The position numbers were made by a program, and so were the translations under genes. A stretch of 64,000 nucleotides of DNA, from positions 1,364,001-1,428,000 of the forward strand of contig NC_006045.2 in NCBI RefSeq assembly GCF_000006445.2, written 5' to 3'. The notes under the pieces were generated by a model. It was not told the origin of the DNA, ran no database searches, and worked only from the letters and a program-made list of their open reading frames with translations. Numbering within the stretch: the stretch's first letter is position 1; each line of letters starts with the position of its first letter. This DNA comes from Debaryomyces hansenii CBS767 (lineage: Eukaryota; Ascomycota; Pichiomycetes; Serinales; Debaryomycetaceae). Below are positions 28,946 through 38,948 of the stretch, one piece after another.

Positions 28946-29686
28946 ATGTTTATGGCAAAAAGAGCATTTACTGCTCCATTTATGAGGTTTCCCCAAATAA
29001 GCCGTTCGATAATCAATAGTACCCGTAATTTATTCATCCAAACGATGGAAACACCAAACGAACATGCATTAAAGTTCTTGCCATCTATGCAAATCATGAA
29101 GGAGAATGAAACCAGAGAGTTTTTAAGTGGTAGAGAGGCAGCTTGTAGTCCGTTAGCATTAAAGTTGTTTTCGATTGATGGAATAAAATCAATCATGTTT
29201 GGATCGAATTTCATTACTATTGAAAAGGCAAATGAAGATTTACATTGGTCGTTGTTAAAGCCCGAGATCTTTTCCATTTTGACTGAATTTTTGAATAATG
29301 GAACACCTATTCTTAATGAAGAATCAGAGTTAACTGATGATATGGAGATCAGCGAAGATGATGATGAAACTGTTACTATGATTAAAGAATTAATTTTCAC
29401 TAGAATAAGACCAGCCATCCAGGATGATGGAGGAGACATCGAATTTGTTAGCTTTGCTGAAGATAATGGGACAGTTTATCTCAGATTAAAGGGTGCGTGC
29501 AGATCGTGTGATTCGTCATCGGTTACATTAAAGAATGGTATCGAGAGTATGTTGAAATATTACATTGAGGAAGTCACCACTGTCGAACAAGTGAATGACG
29601 AAGATACGACAGAGATTGTTGAAAAATTCAAGTCAGAAGACATACATTTAAAACCTAGTCCAAGAGACGATCCTCCTAGTTTGTAA
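28946..29686 (+). CDS. NFU1: Mitochondrial iron-sulfur cluster scaffold/carrier Nfu1
   Basis: 246 residues. The first ~25 are basic, hydroxylated and without acids (AKRAFTAPFMRFPQISRSI), like a mitochondrial presequence. The Nfu N domain follows (TPNEHALKFLPS, SPLALKLFSIDGIKSIMFGSNFITI). Then, after an acidic linker, comes the NifU-like domain (IRPAIQDDGGDIEF) with the cluster-binding pair C185-R-S-C188 in LKGACRSCDSS. Nfu1 passes 4Fe-4S clusters to lipoate synthase and respiratory complexes, including complex I. Confidence 0.95.
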   Translation: MFMAKRAFTAPFMRFPQISRSIINSTRNLFIQTMETPNEHALKFLPSMQIMKENETREFLSGREAACSPLALKLFSIDGIKSIMFGSNFITIEKANEDLHWSLLKPEIFSILTEFLNNGTPILNEESELTDDMEISEDDDETVTMIKELIFTRIRPAIQDDGGDIEFVSFAEDNGTVYLRLKGACRSCDSSSVTLKNGIESMLKYYIEEVTTVEQVNDEDTTEIVEKFKSEDIHLKPSPRDDPPSL

Positions 29687-29953
29687 ACTAGATATGTCCA
29701 TATGTGTATATAGTAATGACATTTTTTGTACCTTCCATGGTTCTTTAGGTTATCAGGATGTAGGTTTAGAAATACCCAATTTGGGGCTCGAGTTGTCCAT
29801 CGATTAGTACGCGGCCGTACTTGAACTCATGAATCAATTTTGAATTTATAAAACTATATACATCACTTTTATACTATTGACATTATTTCTCTATCTGAGT
29901 GTTTGAGGTTGAGTTTATTCCATTTTTAACCGTATCAACTGAAAAAAAAAGGA

Positions 29954-32056
29954 TCAGTTATATTTTGGTTTATTTGTCTTTTTCAGTTTGAATACTGGAG
30001 ATGTAGGAGGAGTAGACAATGGTTGATAATTATTCGAAGAAGGGAATTGGTAATATGGTTGATAATAATAGTTTAATGGAGGTGAAATATTTTCTGGGTA
30101 GTTCGAATCATCGTTTGGACTTAAATCCTTATCAAATGGCACATATGGATAATTGAACTGATACATATATGGATTGTAAAAATTAATGTAATCGGACGGA
30201 TTTCCCGCTGGTGCAGTAGGTGGTGGAACTGGAACTGAAGGCGGTTGAAGGAAATAGTTATAGTCGGTTATTGTAGGTAAACTAAATCTCTTTGAATACT
30301 TATTTGATTGGTTATGTGCTTGATAATAATTTGAAGGTAACGATGGTCTTTGGTGGTTGTGATTATTCTTTTGTATTGCAAACGATGTTTGAACAAAAAC
30401 TTTCTTAAAATTTCCAAAGCTTATTAATTTGTTGTTAGTTAATAATATTGCTCTCAACGCCATTTTGAAATCTTTATAAAAGACAAAACCAATCTTTCCT
30501 AATTCAACTTCATTCTTTTTCGAATAAAACTGGGGCTTAATAATTTTAGCTGATTTGATGCAATTACCGAATTGCAACCAAAACTCCTCCCACAACCGAT
30601 CGTCATTTTCGAATATAACAGGGAGGTTATTGACATATATATTTGTCTCTTGGTAATTGACAAATTTAGAAAATGAATTTAACAAAATGTTATAGTACGG
30701 AATATCAAGATACTTCAACAATAACTTGTTATTTTGCAAACATAATAATTGATTTGTTTGACATTGGTACAAATAATGATTATGTTTATGTTGTCCAATT
30801 GAAACTCTGAGATTGATGTGATCAGTCGATGGCACGAGATCAGGCTTACACAAGTCCTGCTCTATATTGTACGCATCGTCGGGGCCAAACTTCATGAAGT
30901 TTGTAAAAGACAAGTCGTTAAGATAGTACAAACATTTCAACACATTAATATTCAAATTCTCATTTATCTCGAAATTAATAAACCCAAAATTCAAGAGGTT
31001 GAAGTTGTTATCAGTCGTTTGGATAATTGGGAAATATATGCTTTCAATCTTATTAAATATTTCGAATTTGGATAAGAATGTTTCAATCGTCGACATATCA
31101 GGATTGTAACTGTTCAAGAAATCACTCAAGTTCTCGATGACAATTGTATTATAATTATTAATATTTTCAGAAACTGCTGAATTTTCGGTATATTTCAACT
31201 TCCTTTCCTTCTTGCTAATATACTTGTTCAAATAAATAGGCACATTCTCGTTTACATTGAAAGGGTTCTTACTAGCATCAAGATTCTTCAAAATATGATC
31301 AACGTCGAGGTAATTCAGAAATTTCAAGATTGCAAATATATCATCCTCAACACTATTGAAAATGTTGATGTCAACAAGCGACTGATACCTGCTCTTCTCT
31401 TGAAAGTATTCGAAAAGCGCATCGTAATTGATAAGCTCGTCGGAGAGGTTTTTGATGAATAAGTTCCCCGGATGCGAAATAAAATCTGCGTAGGTAAATG
31501 TAACCTCAATTCCGCAGTCCAACAATTTTGTAACCACACGGTCTGCATCCCCTTTATTGGTGAACGAAATTTCCAGTTCCCTGGTGAACTTGAAACTATC
31601 GTCCCCAATACACTCATTTGCCTCATCTTTGTGCCCCTCACCAACGTAGATTTTCAACGGAAAATTATCTGCTTGATCTCCAGTTTCCTTAAACAAGCAG
31701 TTGTTTAATGATTGTAAGAATTTCTCACCCCCAGACCCCTTAGCCAGTACGTCACCTACTCTACCGTTATCTCTCACATATCCTTCAAAAGTATTGTATT
31801 TATTGTCATGTTTATTCGTCTCATATTGCCTCTCGCTATGGAGTTGATCTTGACCACCTTTAACTGGGTCTTCCCCAATTTCCCCTTCATTCAAAGCCAA
31901 ATTTTGTGTTTTATTAACCAAGTCATCTGTAACATTGCCTTCATCACTCACATCATTTCCAGCGTCATTATTTGCTCCTGTTATACTTTCGCCACCACCA
32001 TACTGCCTCTTGGCGGCAATATCGGAACCGTCTGAATCTCTGTTTTGTACAAGCAT
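29954..32056 (-). CDS. Divergent RRM-type RNA-binding protein with Tyr/Pro/Asn-rich tail
   Basis: 700 residues. The first ~120 are acidic and Asn/Gly-rich. Degenerate RRM-like segments follow: NLFIKNLSDELINYDALFEYF (~170-190) and NTIVIENLSDFL (~300). The best one is TNIYVNNLPVIFENDDRLWEEF with GKIGFVFYKDFKMALRAI (~465-535). The C-terminal ~150 residues are rich in Tyr, Pro, Asn and Ser, a prion-like composition common in stress-granule RNA-binding proteins. The nearest resemblance I can offer is to yeast Rie1 (YGR250C) or Pes4/Mip6, at low certainty. The ATG at 32054-32056 has no in-frame rival upstream. Confidence 0.6.
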   Translation of the reverse strand: MLVQNRDSDGSDIAAKRQYGGGESITGANNDAGNDVSDEGNVTDDLVNKTQNLALNEGEIGEDPVKGGQDQLHSERQYETNKHDNKYNTFEGYVRDNGRVGDVLAKGSGGEKFLQSLNNCLFKETGDQADNFPLKIYVGEGHKDEANECIGDDSFKFTRELEISFTNKGDADRVVTKLLDCGIEVTFTYADFISHPGNLFIKNLSDELINYDALFEYFQEKSRYQSLVDINIFNSVEDDIFAILKFLNYLDVDHILKNLDASKNPFNVNENVPIYLNKYISKKERKLKYTENSAVSENINNYNTIVIENLSDFLNSYNPDMSTIETFLSKFEIFNKIESIYFPIIQTTDNNFNLLNFGFINFEINENLNINVLKCLYYLNDLSFTNFMKFGPDDAYNIEQDLCKPDLVPSTDHINLRVSIGQHKHNHYLYQCQTNQLLCLQNNKLLLKYLDIPYYNILLNSFSKFVNYQETNIYVNNLPVIFENDDRLWEEFWLQFGNCIKSAKIIKPQFYSKKNEVELGKIGFVFYKDFKMALRAILLTNNKLISFGNFKKVFVQTSFAIQKNNHNHQRPSLPSNYYQAHNQSNKYSKRFSLPTITDYNYFLQPPSVPVPPPTAPAGNPSDYINFYNPYMYQFNYPYVPFDKDLSPNDDSNYPENISPPLNYYYQPYYQFPSSNNYQPLSTPPTSPVFKLKKTNKPKYN

Positions 32057-32364
32057 CTTACAATATTTTCTGATGGTACGTTCTTTGCAAATTAATATTC
32101 AATTTAGGGCCAATTGTCCACTAATATAAAACCATAAGTTTAAAAAAGGTGTTTTCATCTAAGTATAGGGTAATATATTTAACAATAACTTACATTCTTA
32201 TAATAGCAGCAACCGGTTTAAGATTACATAAGCAGGACATTATTCATGAAAAATTAAATCAGACCCTTTATGCCTAGACCGTTTTACAATATAGATGACG
32301 GTTGAGCGCAGTTATTTCTAGGTTACAAGTGCATAACATAAAAGTATACCCGATAGTGAACAGA
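32057..32364. other. Divergent intergenic region, may hold the true start of the next gene
   Basis: The frame of the 32365-32706 gene is open back to 32299 (protein-like text without ATG). ATGs at 32270 and 32295 are in other frames. No convincing intron donor was found. Confidence 0.4.
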
Positions 32365-32706
32365 ATGATTGTCACGAAACAGGAGAATATAAATGGAGAT
32401 GATTATCAGATAGTGATCAGCATTGATAAGCATGACAAGTCCAGCATCAACGTCTACGTAAATGAAATGACAAACACAAGTGTTGGAAGCTACGTCTATT
32501 CGATAAATGACAAGAAATCGGGCCAAATATATTCCAGTGTGCTCCAGGATCACTCTAGCAACATAGTAACGGAGCAAGCGAGGAATTTAGGCTACTTAGT
32601 GGTGAAAAAATACTGCAGGCCCAGCTATACGAACATAAACGGGCAGATCAGTGATTATCCACAGGTATTGAAGGTAGTGTTCAATTTATTGGACGAGAGT
32701 ATTTAG
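32365..32706 (+). CDS. Probable proteasome assembly chaperone 4-like protein (start uncertain)
   Basis: From the first in-frame ATG the product is 113 residues; the frame is open for 21 codons upstream (SRLQVHNIKVYPIVN looks coding). The C-terminal half, TEQARNLGYLVVKKYCRPSYTNINGQ followed by a final helix (VLKVVFNLLDES), fits the Poc4/PSMG4 pattern: a helix, an Arg-Pro-x-Tyr strand, a last helix. The N-terminal half is strand-rich (YQIVISIDKH, INVYVNEM). Poc4 with Poc3 guides 20S alpha-ring assembly. The call rests on a short pattern and could be wrong. The start may lie in an upstream exon or behind a frame error. Confidence 0.45.
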   Translation: MIVTKQENINGDDYQIVISIDKHDKSSINVYVNEMTNTSVGSYVYSINDKKSGQIYSSVLQDHSSNIVTEQARNLGYLVVKKYCRPSYTNINGQISDYPQVLKVVFNLLDESI

Positions 32707-33376
32707 GTTGTGCGTAATGGGTGTATGGCGATTGATATGGAGTGATTTGGGGAATTCTGTGGTTACCTGTGTGTGCAAGTACGATTTCCGGAGATCAGGG
32801 CAATTGCAATGAAATAATTTCGGTATAGTCATGTAGTAATAAAGTGTAGTAGGGTATAGTCGAAAGACAAATTCCATGAGAATAATCGGAAGCTGTAGAG
32901 TATAGAAGGGGCGAAATTAAAGTTTCATATAAAAAACCCCGAGTCTGAGCCTGTTGTGATGCGTTGGTGACCATTACGGGTCTGCCAAATTACTCAGGCC
33001 GCAGAAGCGTAATTTATGTTTTTACTGAATTAGAGTTAGGATACAGATTTAGGCTGCTGATTTGGTGTTGAATTAGGTTGCTGTCACAGCTGCCTAAAGA
33101 GGTTAAGATCATATGATATTGGTGCATTAGGACTCCTTATTTTGTTGACCTGCGAGGTTACAATGTAGGTTATACTTTAGGCTATCCGCGGCATATGCGT
33201 ACTTCCGGAGGGCTACTGAATTGTATTGACTCTCTACGATGTGATCATGGATTATAGTATAGAGTGAGACACTGGCTACCGCGACATTGATGTTGTATTA
33301 GGACCTGGATTTTGCGACATTTGATTTTTTGGGTGCTCATCTCATCAAATAATTTTTCTAAATAAATATGTCCTAG
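32707..33376. other. Intergenic, NOP53 upstream region
   Basis: 670 bp, less AT-rich than most gaps in the window, with stops in all frames. A TGACCATTACGGGT tract at about 32970 has no clear partner. Nothing supportable beyond a promoter role. Confidence 0.35.
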
Positions 33377-34591
33377 ATGAAAAATAAAGATAACGAGGTA
33401 AATATGGAACAAAATAAACCTAAAACTACTCAGCAACGGTCAAGAAAGGGCAAGAAGTCGTGGAGGAAAAATATCGATATAGATGATGTGGAAAAAGGAT
33501 TAGAAGAAGCAAACAATAGACAAAGACTTCTTGGAGATGATAATGATGATTTTATAATAGATACGGAAGGAGATGTGTCAATAGGAGGTAAATCAGGGAA
33601 AAAATTAAAGAGTACTGAGATCTTATCAAATAAATCCAAGGTTAAGCCTTTAGCTGTCGAGAGAAACAACAAGAAAATCCAAGGTGTTAACAAGCATGAA
33701 GTACACAGGTTGATGAAGTTATCAGGGAAGGTGAATGGGGAATCCAAGTTGAAGACGAGGGTTGACAAAGATGGGTTGTTTAGAGCAAAGAACGAAGATC
33801 TTTGGGGTGAAGAACCTGTTGATAATACACCAGAAATCTTACTTACGAAGTCCTCGAGTGGACTTACCAAGGCCAAGTACGCACCGAAGACCATGAAGAC
33901 AGACGCGATTAGGTTGAGCGAACAAGAGAAGCAGGTCGATGCTGGAAAATCGTATAATCCATCTTTGGCTTCATGGAAAGCGTTGATAAATAAAGAATAT
34001 ACTACTGAAAATGAGAAGGAATTGAAACGTCAAGAACTTCTTGATCATCAACAGCGTATCAAGTACTTGATTGCCAACTTGGATGAAAACGAAGAAGAAT
34101 CTTCTGGAGACGAGCAAATTGATGAAGTAGAAGAGGAAGGTGAACAAGATTTTAAGTTATCGATAAATAAGCCAACACAAGTGAAGATCAAGACGAAGTC
34201 CAAGAGAAACAGAGAAGCAAAGCATAAGCAAAGAACGGAATTAGAACAAAAATTGAAGGAATTAAAGAATCAAATTAATGAATTAGCGAAATTAGATGAG
34301 TATAATGAATTAGCAGCAGCAAAGCAAGAAGCAAAAGAAAGTACAACGTCGAAATCAAAGAAAACAAAGAAATTATTCAAGTATGATTCCATAACCAGAC
34401 CATTAGAAGTTAAATTATCGGATGAACTTAACAATAATTTAAAGAATTTGAAGCCCGAAGGTAACTTATTTTATGATTCCATGATTAACTTACAAGAAAA
34501 CGGTTTAATTGAAACTAGAGTTCCAGTAGCCAAGAGAAGAAGATACACACCAAAGATTACTGAAAAATGGACCTATAAAGATTTCAAATAG
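33377..34591 (+). CDS. NOP53: Nop53-like 60S ribosome biogenesis factor
   Basis: 404 residues, highly charged. The conserved N-terminal SRKGKKSWRKNIDIDDVEKGL is the Nop53/GLTSCR2 signature. A Nop53 core (KVNKHEVHRLMKL-like, DLWGEEP) follows. The C-terminal half is Lys/Glu-rich coiled coil, ending RVPVAKRRRYTPKITEKWTYKDFK, also conserved. Nop53 recruits the exosome helicase Mtr4 to process 7S pre-rRNA in the nucleolus. The Mtr4-binding position (LFxφD in yeast) appears as DFIID at 58-62. A second in-frame ATG at codon 10 is an alternative start. Confidence 0.88.
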   Translation: MKNKDNEVNMEQNKPKTTQQRSRKGKKSWRKNIDIDDVEKGLEEANNRQRLLGDDNDDFIIDTEGDVSIGGKSGKKLKSTEILSNKSKVKPLAVERNNKKIQGVNKHEVHRLMKLSGKVNGESKLKTRVDKDGLFRAKNEDLWGEEPVDNTPEILLTKSSSGLTKAKYAPKTMKTDAIRLSEQEKQVDAGKSYNPSLASWKALINKEYTTENEKELKRQELLDHQQRIKYLIANLDENEEESSGDEQIDEVEEEGEQDFKLSINKPTQVKIKTKSKRNREAKHKQRTELEQKLKELKNQINELAKLDEYNELAAAKQEAKESTTSKSKKTKKLFKYDSITRPLEVKLSDELNNNLKNLKPEGNLFYDSMINLQENGLIETRVPVAKRRRYTPKITEKWTYKDFK

Positions 34592-34885
34592 ATTCTTCCG
34601 GACGCGTATACAATTCGCCTATTTCTCCATATATCATCGATAGCATCGAGAAATTTAATGTAGCCCATTACGTATACTTTCATATTCAATTTCATATTTC
34701 AATTTAATAATCTTGTAGTCGTATATCTCTACTTAGCGAATGCGAATCTCCACTGGTTCTACTAAAACAATATTTACATAATGAGAAGTTATTCTACACC
34801 ACATCTTGAAACAATTTTTATTTAATGAGTACGTAAAGTAATGCAAATATTTAACCTATAATTACGATAAATATCTTCAACACAA

Positions 34886-35218
34886 TCATGAAAAGTCCCA
34901 CACACCGGTAACATATCCCTTGTATAATCTTTCTCTGAAAACAAAGTATTGGTCTCTGTATGGTGTCCAGTATCTTTGTAATTGGACATCTGCTGTCTTG
35001 AAATGGTCTGGAGCCACAGCCTCACTAGTTTGTCCTCTCTTAACTCCTGTTAACAAGAAGTCTCTTTCCATCATTTTTTCATCCCATGAATCTAAGTTGA
35101 ATCTATCATTCTTCCAACCATTGTCCCAGTATCTAACGAAACCAACACCATGACCGGCGACGCCAAAAAAGGCTGCCATAATAGCATATGGTATTAAACC
35201 CTCAAATGGAACTGGCAT
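34886..35218 (-). CDS. NADH:ubiquinone oxidoreductase subunit, NDUFA1 (MWFE)-like
   Basis: 110 residues. The N terminus MPVPFEGLIPYAIMAAFFGV is the single membrane span that opens fungal MWFE-type complex I subunits. It is followed by the conserved RYWDNGWKNDRFNLDSWDEKMMERDFLLTG, the usual link between the helix and the intermembrane domain. The C-terminal ~45 residues (QRYWTPYRDQYFVFRERLY) extend beyond animal MWFE (~70 aa). It would act in the inner-membrane arm of complex I. Its presence separates this organism from Saccharomyces. It converges with NOP53. Confidence 0.85.
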   Translation of the reverse strand: MPVPFEGLIPYAIMAAFFGVAGHGVGFVRYWDNGWKNDRFNLDSWDEKMMERDFLLTGVKRGQTSEAVAPDHFKTADVQLQRYWTPYRDQYFVFRERLYKGYVTGVWDFS

Positions 35219-35604
35219 ATTGTAATAATCTACTAGTCTTATTAATTAGTTTGTATTGATTATACTTTTAGTGCTTTTAACACTTATTTGATTGGATAAA
35301 GGTGAGTTTTGAGAAAAATCCTCTCAGTGGGTTTGTGTCACTTTATACAAAATGCTACACTATCAAGCTAGACATGATTTTCAAGTCCTAGCTCATGTTT
35401 TTCATCTATTCATATATTAAAGTATACATATTAGTGTAGCTAATGTAGTGGATACTCGGCATCTAAACCCTGTCTAAATTTTCATCTTTAATAAATAGTT
35501 TTTACCCATAAAATAATATTTTAATCCGGAGATTATCAAATCAACCATCGACAATCTGATAGTTATATAGGATCTGTTCATACATGTACATGTGAAGCAA
35601 GCAT
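35219..35604. other. Intergenic, includes a segment duplicated from downstream of MKK2
   Basis: 35440-35530 resembles the sequence just downstream of MKK2 (about 43500-43575). Shared tracts include TAAACC(C)TGTCT, a TAATAAATA tract and TTTT(T/G)ACCCATA, in the same order. The rest shows no gene. Confidence 0.55.
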
Positions 35605-35721
35605 TTAAATTCTTCGCAAATCCAATTCGCCCCATAACTTCTTGACAAATTTATTTATTCTGATTTCAAAACGGCATTCTAAGATTTTCCAGAAATGCAG
35701 CATAAGCTGATTCACAGTAGG
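35605..35721 (-). pseudogene. Relic of an MKK2 C terminus
   Basis: On the minus strand 38 codons match the end of MKK2. QLMLHFW corresponds to RQMLSHPW, and EIRINKFVKKLWGELD to KVRMDKFVKKLWGQLD. A stop follows at 35605-35607. Upstream codons end at a TAA, so the kinase body is gone. Similarity continues into the 3' flank (see 35219-35604). With intact MKK2 at 43609-44889 on the same strand, the two copies form degenerate direct repeats ~8 kb apart, enclosing the regulator/hydrolase/permease genes. Confidence 0.8.
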
Positions 35722-36089
35722 TTAATAATACATTCATGTCAGTTTTTCAAGCTTGACAAAGCGAAATTCTTAATTTTCTAATCAAACGATGTAGCCTACG
35801 GATTATTCTCAATGTAAGGATTAAAGTCCACAAATCTTTGGGTGATTGTCCCATTTCTTAACCGAATTTTGTTCTCACATTCAGGTTAGTTTAGTTCATG
35901 ATCGTCAATAAACAATTGGTTGAGTTTGTCTCGCCTACAAGAAACTATAATAGAAGTAAACAAAATTGGATTTTGAACAAAACGTCTATTTTATAGGATG
36001 CCTATAGATTCTAGACAGCTTGGTTGGGGTTATTATAATGATATGGAAAGTACATTACTGTGGTAGTGATGGTTTTCATAGACATTAAG
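35722..36089. other. Intergenic, no gene seen
   Basis: AT-rich spacer between the MKK2 relic and the zinc-cluster gene. I see no further kinase-like text, so the remainder of the duplicated kinase has been deleted or eroded. Confidence 0.4.
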
Positions 36090-38366
36090 CTATCTCTGTT
36101 CGAGATGAGAACGAAAGTTCTCATTAAAAATGATGGTCGATAATTCAAAATCACTGTAGCCGAACAGGAAAAGGTCACATTCCTGATTCTCTGTATCCTT
36201 CAGAAATAAATTAAGCCCATAAACAGAGGAATTGCTAGGAGAAAGCGGAACAAAATTATTGTCATCATCATCTGCAGATAAAGACGCACTGTAATTCTCA
36301 TTTCTAGGTGATCCATATTTGCTATTTAAAACCTTTAGTAGGCCAAACCGCTTTATCATAAACTTTATATTCTCGCATGCCTCTTTCATCAAGCCTTCTA
36401 CACGACTGGAATGCTTTACATTTACAAGATGCATACGATGAATTGCTCGTAAATTGGTTGTTCGGTCAATGCCAAAATCGCTTAAAGTTTTCCTGAAGTA
36501 GGTGCAATTCGACCGATATTGATAAGTTGAATCAGTTTGGTCGTGGATTAAAACGTAAGTCAATACCAAAACCATCATTGCATTATAGCCATAAAACATA
36601 TCATAATGTAATATACCATTAAAGTGACCACTCTTTCCAGAATAATAGATCACATCACATATAGTTTCTGCTGCTTTAATCCCTTGACATAAACTTTCGA
36701 TCAAATTCTTATAATTCGTTAACTTTAGCTCTTTTAACCTTTTTGATACGTACAATAAATACGGTAACGTCAATGTTATGCAAAGATAATGATATTGTAG
36801 ATGTAGCTTCAACTGGTACCTTTTTACAGGCCTCATTATCCAATATTCTTTCAACGGTTGACTCAATCCACTAAACCATTCACTTAGCATTACCTTAATT
36901 TGAGTTAGACTTTCAATGTTCCCGGTGCTTAACGGCTCGTTGCTTATATATAACTTCCTTCTAAGATTTAGAATTCTGTACATTATTTTGAATAAGCCGA
37001 CCGATGATGCAAAATAATCTTTAAACAATTCATCTTTTATCATAATGAGACTTGGTAAGCCAATATCTATGGTTTCAATTGAGACTGACGGAGCTCTACC
37101 CAAAGAAGAATTTATATTCATTTGAATTCGAAAAATTGACCACCAGACAACTTTAATCTCATCTTGAATATTCTCTGGATAATTTGCAATATCGGCTTGT
37201 CGATGAAATCCCAAGCTAATACATTGTTGAGAAGCTAATTCAAACAACTGCCATGAAGTTTCTCTCTTCTTCTGCGATTCGAAGTACAAGGCAGTAAGGT
37301 AAATCAGTCTTATTCCTTCTAAAGAAGGATGTATGATAATATCGCCTAGCAAAAGCGTTACAACACCGACACACAGATTTAGAATGTTGTCTGAAATATC
37401 TTCTTGAATTGAGAGACTGAATTCTTTCCCCAAGATCCAAACCATGTAGATGCAGCATATTTGTTCATTGGTAATGGCTTTCAAGCTATTGTATGGTCTA
37501 TATGAGTCAATATCTCTAAAAAAACATTCATGCTTTCTTCTAAACTCTTGTTCCTCGAAAATAAAGTATCCAGGATGGACATTTTCAAAAAAAAAATTCA
37601 CATAATAATCAGCATTTGCTTTCGATATCAAAGATGCCGGATGAAATTGTCGAATTTGAAACAATTGCATAATTGTATCTATATTATCATTATTCATTGG
37701 TGCTTTTATAGGTTTCTGGTTAAGAAAATTATCGTCTTCTTTATTAGCGTTATCCGGCACATCAGCAGCGATTCCAAGAAGAGCTTTTAGTAATCCCAGT
37801 GTTCCCTCTAGCCCATATGAGGAAGCGTTTTCATTTCTGTCTGTGACAACCGGCTTCAGAGTCAAAAAACTTCTGGTAGCTGCATTGTGTGTTTGATCAG
37901 TACGATCAATATTTTTGTCCATTTCGCTATCCTGTAATATTGAAACATTTGTATAACTTTCCACCTGGTTCTTTCCGTTGTCATCAAATATTTCATTACC
38001 TCCTGGTAGTTCAATCCTCAAACTCTTGGCAATATCTGACAAATCGTTTAGATCATTTGGATTCTTGTCTGGGAAAACGGCTTTCGCAATGCATATCAAG
38101 CATTTCAACTGATGCCTTGAGGTATCGCTCATTGAATAGTAAGTTCTCTTCTTCCTCGGTGCTGTTGTAGTGCACGAAACCCTAGATTCATTGCATTGTA
38201 CACATGATGTGGTACTATCATACTTCACCTTGTTAGAATCCAGCCTGTCACAACGAATTTTCTTTACCTTACAACGATCACAACTATACGTAGCTCTTTT
38301 TCTATCACTATCTGATACTCCCTTTCTTTTCTTAGTATTCACAGTACCTCCAGCGACTATTTTCAT
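36090..38366 (-). CDS. Zn(II)2Cys6 transcription factor
   Basis: 758 residues. The N-terminal zinc cluster has six cysteines at 29, 32, 39, 55, 58 and 65 (C-x2-C-x6-C-x15-C-x2-C-x6-C) with basic KVKKIR between. The middle loop is unusually long and is followed by a basic RKKR stretch. The fungal transcription-factor domain occupies roughly residues 260-600 (FFENVHPGYFIFEEQEF, SWQLFELASQQCISLGFHRQ, WWSIFRIQMNINSSLGRAPS). It belongs to a large class whose members usually control nearby or related metabolic genes. I cannot name an orthologue. The next two genes on the same strand are a GGT-like hydrolase and a Dal5-like permease, making it their likely regulator (inference). A CTTATC GATA site lies 82 bp upstream (38448-38453). 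Confidence 0.88.
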   Translation of the reverse strand: MKIVAGGTVNTKKRKGVSDSDRKRATYSCDRCKVKKIRCDRLDSNKVKYDSTTSCVQCNESRVSCTTTAPRKKRTYYSMSDTSRHQLKCLICIAKAVFPDKNPNDLNDLSDIAKSLRIELPGGNEIFDDNGKNQVESYTNVSILQDSEMDKNIDRTDQTHNAATRSFLTLKPVVTDRNENASSYGLEGTLGLLKALLGIAADVPDNANKEDDNFLNQKPIKAPMNNDNIDTIMQLFQIRQFHPASLISKANADYYVNFFFENVHPGYFIFEEQEFRRKHECFFRDIDSYRPYNSLKAITNEQICCIYMVWILGKEFSLSIQEDISDNILNLCVGVVTLLLGDIIIHPSLEGIRLIYLTALYFESQKKRETSWQLFELASQQCISLGFHRQADIANYPENIQDEIKVVWWSIFRIQMNINSSLGRAPSVSIETIDIGLPSLIMIKDELFKDYFASSVGLFKIMYRILNLRRKLYISNEPLSTGNIESLTQIKVMLSEWFSGLSQPLKEYWIMRPVKRYQLKLHLQYHYLCITLTLPYLLYVSKRLKELKLTNYKNLIESLCQGIKAAETICDVIYYSGKSGHFNGILHYDMFYGYNAMMVLVLTYVLIHDQTDSTYQYRSNCTYFRKTLSDFGIDRTTNLRAIHRMHLVNVKHSSRVEGLMKEACENIKFMIKRFGLLKVLNSKYGSPRNENYSASLSADDDDNNFVPLSPSNSSVYGLNLFLKDTENQECDLFLFGYSDFELSTIIFNENFRSHLEQR

Positions 38367-38948
38367 ATGTTACATCCAATTAAACCATAATATAATGACA
38401 TCATTAAGAAGGAAGGGAAATACCCTGCTTAAATTGATTAAAGCTCTTATCTTTTATATGCAGAATATTTGAAATCTGTTGATAACACCTTTTTTCATCA
38501 ACAAATCAAATTTAAAGATATTATCGTTGTGATCACGGATATCGTACTTCCGTAAGTCGTATCAGTTTATTTCAACTTGGTGCACATACTCTCCTTTCCT
38601 TTCGAAATCAATAAGATAATCATGAACAAATGTATATGCACAAAGGATAAAGAGGGCTAATTGTAGGAGCTAGAATGGCTTTCTTGAAAATTATAGACAT
38701 TATGAAACCTATCTCTGGAATTCAGAACACTTTGGAGACCAAAACTCATCCCAAAGTTTATACGTTAACATTAGAAGTAGTAAAATTCTTGAAAAAGCAA
38801 TCATAACACATTCTATGTGTTTAGTACGATACAAGTACTTACATTAAGAAGCATGTAGCTGATTATATTTACAAAAGCCTATTATTCTGCTACAAACATA
38901 ATTAAGATTTCATTCGAAGGATTGATTAATCGTACATACAATTTAGTT
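38367..38948. other. Intergenic between regulator and hydrolase genes
   Basis: Contains GATA-type sites (38448-38453 and GATAA near 38613) and a 43-codon plus-strand frame (separate entry). Confidence 0.4.
38675..38806 (+). CDS. Small open frame, 43 aa, doubtful
   Basis: ATG-to-TAA frame beginning MAFLKIIDIMKPISGIQNTL and ending VVKFLKKQS. It is amphipathic and protein-like, but has no family I recognise and no neighbours on its strand. It may be a relic or chance. Confidence 0.15.
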   Translation: MAFLKIIDIMKPISGIQNTLETKTHPKVYTLTLEVVKFLKKQS

